DNA of 64,000 bases from Paludifilum halophilum (lineage in GTDB: Bacteria; Bacillota; Bacilli; Thermoactinomycetales; DSM-45169). The translations under genes were made by a program, and so were the position numbers. The notes beneath the pieces are model-generated. The model made no database searches. It was given only the letters and a program-made list of their open reading frames with translations, and was not told the origin of the DNA. This document shows positions 59,175 to 64,000 of this stretch, piece after piece (position 1 is the first letter of the stretch; each line of letters starts with the position of its first letter). Where the stretch lies: NCBI RefSeq assembly GCF_002245355.1, contig NZ_NOWF01000007.1:62001-126000 (forward strand), read 5' to 3'.

Positions 59175-59999
59175 TTACACATGCTCCAGGTAACGATCCT
59201 TCATCGTTTGAAGGGTTTGATCGCCGGGTTGATCCCAAATCGCCTGATTGATAATCTCCACCTCGATCGGCCCGTTATAACCGGCTTCTTCCACCGCTTG
59301 TCGGATGCGCCGGATTTCAATGACTCCGTCTCCCATCATCCCGCGTCCTTTAAACAGATCCGGCACGGGAACAATCCAGTCGGAAACGTGAAAACCCAGG
59401 ATATGATCACCGGCACGGGCGATTTGTTGATAGAGATCCGGATCCCACCAAACATGAAAAACATCCACAACGACGCCCACTTGTGTTGATTGTAACCTTT
59501 CCCGGATGGCGTTCGCCTGGCCCAATGTCACGATTACCGACCGATCGGCGGCATACATGGGATGAAGCGGTTCAATTCCTAGTTTCACCCCACACTCTTT
59601 GGCATAGGGAATCAGTTGCTCGATACCTTCCTCCACCCATTTTCGGGCACTGTCCAGATCGCGGTCGGGTGCCGAGCCGCACACCAGCACTAAAACATCC
59701 GTTCCTAATTCCGCCGCTTCCTCCAGGGCCCGCCGATTGTCATCCAGCCTGGATTGACGTTCCGACTTTGAAGCGGCCGGAAACATGCCCCCGCGACACA
59801 GACTGGATACGCGCAAACCCGCATCACGAATCATTTTTCGGCTTTTGTTCAGACCGAACTCCTGCAATTTATGGCGCCAAACCGAAATCCACGGAACTTC
59901 TGCCCGCAGGCATCCCTCAACGGCTTCGCTCAAATTCCAATTCTCCGTCGTAATCTGGTTCAGACTGAGTCTTTGTATCGAGGGGACCTCTTTCATCAA
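59175..59999 (-). CDS. Sugar-phosphate isomerase/epimerase-like TIM barrel
   Basis: 274 residues of the xylose isomerase-like/AP-endonuclease-2 superfamily. Metal ligands fit LGIEPLHPMYAADRSVIVTL (Glu), VGVVVDVFHVWWDPDLYQQI (Asp, His), ILGFHVSDWIVPVPD (His) and GPIEVEIINQAIWDQP (Glu). Family members isomerise, epimerise or eliminate on keto-sugars; in oxidative deglycosylation systems relatives cleave 3-keto glycosides. AGGAGGT lies 7 bases before a TTG and 10 before the next ATG, so the start is uncertain by one codon. Confidence 0.84.
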   Translation of the reverse strand: MMKEVPSIQRLSLNQITTENWNLSEAVEGCLRAEVPWISVWRHKLQEFGLNKSRKMIRDAGLRVSSLCRGGMFPAASKSERQSRLDDNRRALEEAAELGTDVLVLVCGSAPDRDLDSARKWVEEGIEQLIPYAKECGVKLGIEPLHPMYAADRSVIVTLGQANAIRERLQSTQVGVVVDVFHVWWDPDLYQQIARAGDHILGFHVSDWIVPVPDLFKGRGMMGDGVIEIRRIRQAVEEAGYNGPIEVEIINQAIWDQPGDQTLQTMKDRYLEHV

Positions 60000-60011
60000 T
60001 CGATGTACCTC

Positions 60012-61178
60012 CTATTGAATCCCTGCTTGTTCCAATACAAGCCTCATCCTTTGCACGGCGAGATCCGGATGAAGCAAAAGGCCCGCTTGATCCGCCAATT
60101 CAAACAATTTGGCCAGATGAATCACGGAACGAAACCCTTCCGCCCCTCCAATCATCCGAAAATGAGATTGATGTCCATTGAGGTACGCCACAAAAACGAC
60201 CCCTGTTTTATAGGCGAATGTCGGTTTTTGGAAGATGTGACGGGATAAAGGGACGGTTTTTTCCATGACCGAATCATAACGTTGAAGATTCCCTTCATCC
60301 AGCGCATGCAGGGCCGAAGCCGCGGCCGGCGCAATCGCATCGAATATTCCCAGCAAAGCGTGACTGTATCCTTGCTCATCTCCGCGAATTAAGGATGGAT
60401 AATGAAAATCGTCCCCCGTATACATGCGAACACCCTCCGGAAGCAGACGGCGCATCTGGATCTCCCGCTGTGCATCAAGCAAAGAAATCTTAATGCCATC
60501 GATTTTTTCCTTGTTTTCACGAATGATGCGTAAACAAACGGCCATCGCATCATCCACATGTTCGTAACCCCAGTATCCTTTAAGCTGGGGATCAAACATA
60601 TCTCCGAGCCAATGCAGAATCACCGGCCGGGAAACGTTGTTTAAGATCTTTCCGTACACCCGTTCATAATCCTCCGGACCTTCAGCACAAGCGGCCAACG
60701 CCCGGCTCGCCATCAGGATGATCTGCCCGCCTTCCCCTTCTACCCATTCACACTGTTCTTCATAGGCCGCTTCCACGTCTTCCAGGGTGACACCAGGGGA
60801 GGGATCCAGGTGATCGGTACCGGCCCCACAGGCGATTCTCCCGCCGACGGAACGAGCCTCCGCCAGGGAACGGGCGATCAATTCTTTCGCATTTTTCCAA
60901 TTTAGACCCATCCCGCGCTGTGCGGTATCCATCGCTTCTGCAACCGATAATCCCTGCGACCACAAATAATGACGGTATTTCAACGTGGCCTCCCAATCGA
61001 TCAAGGCATTCGCTACCGGATCCGAATCGGCGAAAGGGTCACAAACGACATGGGCCGCTGAAAAGGCTGTACGCTTCTCAAAATGTTTCTTTTCCGGAAG
61101 CGGATCCGGAGTTGAGCCGCTTAACCGATAAGTGTAAAGGGATCCGCCTTCACGCGGGAGTTTCAAGGTAGTAATCAT
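60012..61178 (-). CDS. DUF993 / dihydrodipicolinate-synthase-like protein
   Basis: About 388 residues of the DUF993 family, a TIM barrel related to class I aldolases/DHDPS. Family-like segments are VCDPFADSDPVANALIDWEA, IACGAGTDHLDPSPGVTLED, VSRPVILHWLGDMFDPQLKG, KIDGIKISLLDAQREIQMRR (with a candidate Schiff-base Lys in GIKISLLD) and RMYTGDDFHYPSLIRGDEQG. No substrate is established for the family. The ATG at 61176-61178 has GGAGA 6 bases upstream; the open frame reaches 61295. It sits 14 bases after the next dehydrogenase gene, with which it is surely co-transcribed. Confidence 0.84.
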   Translation of the reverse strand: MITTLKLPREGGSLYTYRLSGSTPDPLPEKKHFEKRTAFSAAHVVCDPFADSDPVANALIDWEATLKYRHYLWSQGLSVAEAMDTAQRGMGLNWKNAKELIARSLAEARSVGGRIACGAGTDHLDPSPGVTLEDVEAAYEEQCEWVEGEGGQIILMASRALAACAEGPEDYERVYGKILNNVSRPVILHWLGDMFDPQLKGYWGYEHVDDAMAVCLRIIRENKEKIDGIKISLLDAQREIQMRRLLPEGVRMYTGDDFHYPSLIRGDEQGYSHALLGIFDAIAPAAASALHALDEGNLQRYDSVMEKTVPLSRHIFQKPTFAYKTGVVFVAYLNGHQSHFRMIGGAEGFRSVIHLAKLFELADQAGLLLHPDLAVQRMRLVLEQAGIQ

Positions 61179-61192
61179 CGATCGTCTCCTTC

Positions 61193-62344
61193 CTATATGT
61201 TGAGTTCCGGTACATCCACCCAGCGTTTTTCCCGCCACGATTGCAATCCCAGATCCGACAATTGCGTTCCTTTGGCTCCCTCCAAGAAATCCCAAGGAAA
61301 TGGATCATTCCGAAAGACGTGTTTCAGAAACTTTTCCCACTGGATTTTAAAGGCGTTATCAAACACTTCATTGTTCGGTACGGACTGCCATTGATCCTGA
61401 AAATCAAAGGGGTTTTCTATATCCGGATTCCAAACCGGCTTCGGCGTATGGGCCCGGTGCTGTACTTTGCAGTCTCTGAGACCGGCAACAGCACTTCCCT
61501 CCACTCCGTCTACCTGAATCGTGAGTAAGTCGTCCCGGTTCACACGCACGGCCCAGGAGGAATTCGCCTGCACGATCACCCCGCCTTCCAATTCAAAGGT
61601 GGCGTAAGCGGCATCATCCGCTGTACAATCATAGGTTTTTCCCTTTTCATCGACCCTTTGCGGAATATGCGTCACCCCGAGGCAGGATACGGAACGCACC
61701 GATCCGAAGAGATGATCGAGTACATAACGCCAATGGGGGAACATATCGACGATAATGCCTCCCCCGTCTTCTTTGCGATAATTCCAGGAAGGCCGCTGTC
61801 CCTCTTGCCAGTCCCCTTCAAAAACCCAATAACCGAACTCCATACGAACGGAAAGAATCTTGCCGAAAAAACCGGCATCGATCAGGCGCTTCAGCTTCAA
61901 AAGACCGGGAAGAAACAGCTTATCCTGAACCACTCCGTTCTTAACCCCCGCCTTTTTGGCTAACCGGGCCAATTCCAACGACTCCTCGAGGGTCGTCGCC
62001 GTCGGTTTCTCGCAATAAATATGTTTACCAGCCTCAATCGCCTTTCGTACCCCGTCGGCGCGCCGCACCGTTGTCTGGGAATCAAAATAGATTTGATTGT
62101 GGGAATCGGCCAAGCATTCATCCAGGCGGGTGCTCCAGCGGGGAATATCGTATCGGTTTGCTAAATCTTTCAGTTTCTGTTCATTCCGGCCGACCAGGAC
62201 AGGGTCCGGCATCAGTACATCTCCGTCGGTGAGGGGGACACCGCCCTGCTCACGGATCGCGACAATGGAGCGAATCAAGTGTTGGTTGGTCCCCATCCGT
62301 CCTGTAACTCCATTCATGATGATCCCTATTTGGTGTACAGCCAT
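61193..62344 (-). CDS. Gfo/Idh/MocA-family dehydrogenase C
   Basis: About 383 residues. The N-terminus IGIIMNGVTGRMGTNQHLIR is a variant Rossmann loop, with KHIYCEKPTATTLEESLELA (EKP, about residue 107). The second domain has GGGIIVDMFPHWRYVLDHLF (Asp/His) and an Asn/Trp-rich C-terminus. It represents a subfamily often encoded beside DUF993 and a TIM-barrel isomerase. The ATG at 62342-62344 follows AAGGAGA by 7 bases. It is the first gene of the five-gene block. Confidence 0.84.
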   Translation of the reverse strand: MAVHQIGIIMNGVTGRMGTNQHLIRSIVAIREQGGVPLTDGDVLMPDPVLVGRNEQKLKDLANRYDIPRWSTRLDECLADSHNQIYFDSQTTVRRADGVRKAIEAGKHIYCEKPTATTLEESLELARLAKKAGVKNGVVQDKLFLPGLLKLKRLIDAGFFGKILSVRMEFGYWVFEGDWQEGQRPSWNYRKEDGGGIIVDMFPHWRYVLDHLFGSVRSVSCLGVTHIPQRVDEKGKTYDCTADDAAYATFELEGGVIVQANSSWAVRVNRDDLLTIQVDGVEGSAVAGLRDCKVQHRAHTPKPVWNPDIENPFDFQDQWQSVPNNEVFDNAFKIQWEKFLKHVFRNDPFPWDFLEGAKGTQLSDLGLQSWREKRWVDVPELNI

Positions 62345-62383
62345 TGATAATCTCCTTTCTGTGCTCCAATGCAGGTTCATCAT

Positions 62384-62426
62384 AAAAAAAAACCATCACT
62401 CCGTCTTATTAAATCGGGAATGATGG
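62384..62426 (-). terminator. Terminator of the GH42 gene
   Basis: On the minus strand CCATCA and TGATGG (with partial inner pairing) flank a loop, followed by TTTTTTTTT. Half of it lies within the 51-bp repeat. Confidence 0.75.
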
Positions 62427-62452
62427 TCTCAATATCGGAATTGGTTTTAAAA
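62402..62452. repeat. 51-bp direct repeat, copy 2
   Basis: 45 of 51 identical to 56729-56779 and, as there, begins at the stop codon of the preceding gene (TTT TAA AA). The two copies bracket exactly the five-gene Gfo/Idh-DUF993 block. Confidence 0.8.
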
Positions 62453-64000
62453 ACCGGATAAGATCATCACATCTTTGCCCGGTAACGATACCGAACCGGT
62501 AACCGTTTGCCGGGAGAGCAAATCGATCCATGGTCTTTCTCCCAGATGTATCGTTGCCATTTCTGGACGGTGGTTCAGTACAAACAGAATGGGTTGTTCT
62601 TTTTTCCTTCGTTCCGATACTTCGACACCGGACGGGGTTTTCAGAAGCGGTTGGATGCCTTTCTCATCGCACAGAGTGGATAGAAAATCCTTTAAAAATG
62701 AGGTTTCCGGGCTGGAAGCGACATACCAGGCCGTTCCCCCACCCCATCGATTTTTTGTCAATACCGGCATTCCTTGATAAAAATCATCCCCGTATTCCGC
62801 TACCACTTCAGCACCCTCAGCATGAATCAGATCACAAAGCAAGCCGCATTCATATGTGCCCCTCAGATTTCCTTTTGCTTGTTTCATTACGATCTGATTT
62901 TTCTCTTCCGGGTATAATGCATCGATCTCTTCTGCCCAGATCCCCATGACTCGGCGGAGTTCTCCCGGATATCCCCCTGTCACCACCCGATCATTCTCAT
63001 CGACAATGCCGCTAAAGAACGTCGTCACAAAGGTTCCGCCGCTGTTAACAAACGATTCCACCTTTTCCGCATAGCCCGGCTTCACCATATAAAGGACGGG
63101 AGCAATCACGATCGAATACGAATCCAAGTCTTCTTCCACACTGATCATGTCAACGGGGATATTGAATTGATACAAAGCATCGTAATACTTATGCACTTCC
63201 TGCTCATACCTCAACGCCACCGAAGGCCCGCTGGACAAATCGACAGCCCAACGGTTTTCCCAGTCAAAAACAATCGCTACCTTCGCTTCGATCCGTGAGT
63301 CCAACAATTGATCGGACAACCGGTGGAGTTCCTGCCCCAGATCGGCGCACTCCCGAAAGACACGCGTATGTTCGTGACCGGCATGTTCAATGACAGCCCC
63401 GTGGAACTTTTCACACGCACCGATGGAACGACGGAGTTGAAAGAACATGACGGTATCAGCTCCGTGAGCGACCGCTTGATAGCTCCACAGACGCATGACG
63501 CCCGGCCGTTTGAGTGAATTGTAAGGTTGCCAGTTTTGCTGGCTCGGCGTTTGTTCCATGAGCATGAACGGTTGACCGCTTTTCAGCCCGCGCATTAGGT
63601 CGTGAACCATCGCGGTATAACTGACCGGTGTATCGATGGATGGATAATTGTCCCACGAGACCACATCCAAATCCTTCGCCCACTTAAAATAATCCAGTTC
63701 CGGGTAAGTCCCCATCAGGTTTGTCGTAACCGGAATATGAGGAGTATGTCTTTTAATCGCTTTGTACTCCGCCCGGTAACAATCCAAAAGGCTGTCGGAC
63801 ATAAAACGCCGGTAATCAAGGGAGATCCCTTGAAAATTCGTACGGTTATATTCTTCCTCCTCGCTCAATGCATAAGGCGGAACAATCTCCTCCCAATCGT
63901 AGAACGTATGCCCCCAGAATCGTGTATTCCAAACCTTGTTTAAACGGTCCAAATCCGTATATCGTTCCTTCAACCAATCCCGAAAGGCCTGAGCACAGCG
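62447..64000 (-). CDS. GH42 beta-galactosidase, partial
   Basis: The 5' end lies beyond the window; the frame is open to the last base (RCAQAFRDWLKERYTDLDRL). WNTRFWGHTFYDWEEIVPP and VTTNLMGTYPELDYFKWAKD are typical GH42. The nucleophile Glu is in QPFMLMEQTPSQQNWQPYNS; AHGADTVMFFQLRRSIGACE follows. The middle is the trimerisation domain (VVIAPVLYMVKPGYAEKVES is characteristic), and a small beta domain ends the protein. It hydrolyses beta-galactosides such as the galactan side chains of rhamnogalacturonan. No signal peptide can be judged. Confidence 0.9.
   Translation of the reverse strand, partial: RCAQAFRDWLKERYTDLDRLNKVWNTRFWGHTFYDWEEIVPPYALSEEEEYNRTNFQGISLDYRRFMSDSLLDCYRAEYKAIKRHTPHIPVTTNLMGTYPELDYFKWAKDLDVVSWDNYPSIDTPVSYTAMVHDLMRGLKSGQPFMLMEQTPSQQNWQPYNSLKRPGVMRLWSYQAVAHGADTVMFFQLRRSIGACEKFHGAVIEHAGHEHTRVFRECADLGQELHRLSDQLLDSRIEAKVAIVFDWENRWAVDLSSGPSVALRYEQEVHKYYDALYQFNIPVDMISVEEDLDSYSIVIAPVLYMVKPGYAEKVESFVNSGGTFVTTFFSGIVDENDRVVTGGYPGELRRVMGIWAEEIDALYPEEKNQIVMKQAKGNLRGTYECGLLCDLIHAEGAEVVAEYGDDFYQGMPVLTKNRWGGGTAWYVASSPETSFLKDFLSTLCDEKGIQPLLKTPSGVEVSERRKKEQPILFVLNHRPEMATIHLGERPWIDLLSRQTVTGSVSLPGKDVMILSGF

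Overview
The window looks like chromosome from a Gram-positive, endospore-type Firmicute of the Bacillales, most likely the Thermoactinomycetaceae (Kroppenstedtia/Desmospora/Melghirimyces-like). This is inferred from strong AGGAGG-type ribosome sites, frequent TTG/GTG starts, Bacillus-like gene sets (YyaL, YhzD, AdhA/AdhR, LutABC, RhaEW-RhaR-RhaB-RhaA, BcrC) and moderately high GC. No rRNA, tRNA, cas gene or replication origin was seen.

Layout. (1) 1-6.0 kb: a partial HTH/TPR regulator, an ABC-F ribosome-protection-type ATPase with an attenuator leader, a small membrane protein, an ArsR/flavin-reductase divergent pair, and a graveyard of toxin-immunity-like genes. (2) 6.3-11.2 kb: an MFS exporter, an MFS fragment, a persulfide-stress locus (CstR-like repressor, TusA-like protein, rhodanese/metallo-beta-lactamase fusion, with matching operators), a ferritin-like protein and a thioredoxin-like gene that seems broken by a small inverted-repeat element. 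(3) 11.7-24.8 kb: an amino-acid-oxidase-like flavoprotein, two cas-less mini-CRISPR arrays flanking a HicAB-like toxin-antitoxin module, a purine permease, MscS, an acyltransferase, YhzD, OsmC, an esterase, an M32 carboxypeptidase, a short-chain dehydrogenase and YyaL. (4) 24.9-30.9 kb: AdhA/AdhR with two MerR-type promoters, a helicase remnant, a CHY zinc-finger protein, two P450s and a divergent PadR regulator. (5) 31-39.8 kb: a bacitracin-type resistance locus (ABC transporter, two-component system, BcrC phosphatase) sharing a 21-bp box, PerR-type katA, a methyltransferase, a TSUP permease and UvsE. (6) 40-64 kb: a lipoprotein, then about 23 kb on the minus strand devoted to plant cell-wall sugar use.

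The last region reads as one metabolic programme. A GH42 beta-galactosidase and a secreted PL11 rhamnogalacturonan lyase attack rhamnogalacturonan I. A TRAP transporter and an NCS1-type permease import products. RhaA, RhaB and RhaEW convert L-rhamnose to DHAP and lactate, with RhaR as regulator. LutABC oxidises lactate to pyruvate. Between transporter and GH42 lies a five-gene block (three divergent Gfo/Idh/MocA dehydrogenases, a xylose-isomerase-like TIM barrel and a DUF993 aldolase-like protein), bracketed by a 51-bp direct repeat. It is the best candidate here for an undescribed pathway, possibly oxidative sugar or glycoside breakdown.

Other points of interest are a family of three related short inverted-repeat elements (3.1, 10.8 and 45.9 kb), several near-perfect operators tied to adjacent regulators, and many relics showing how the accessory parts have turned over.
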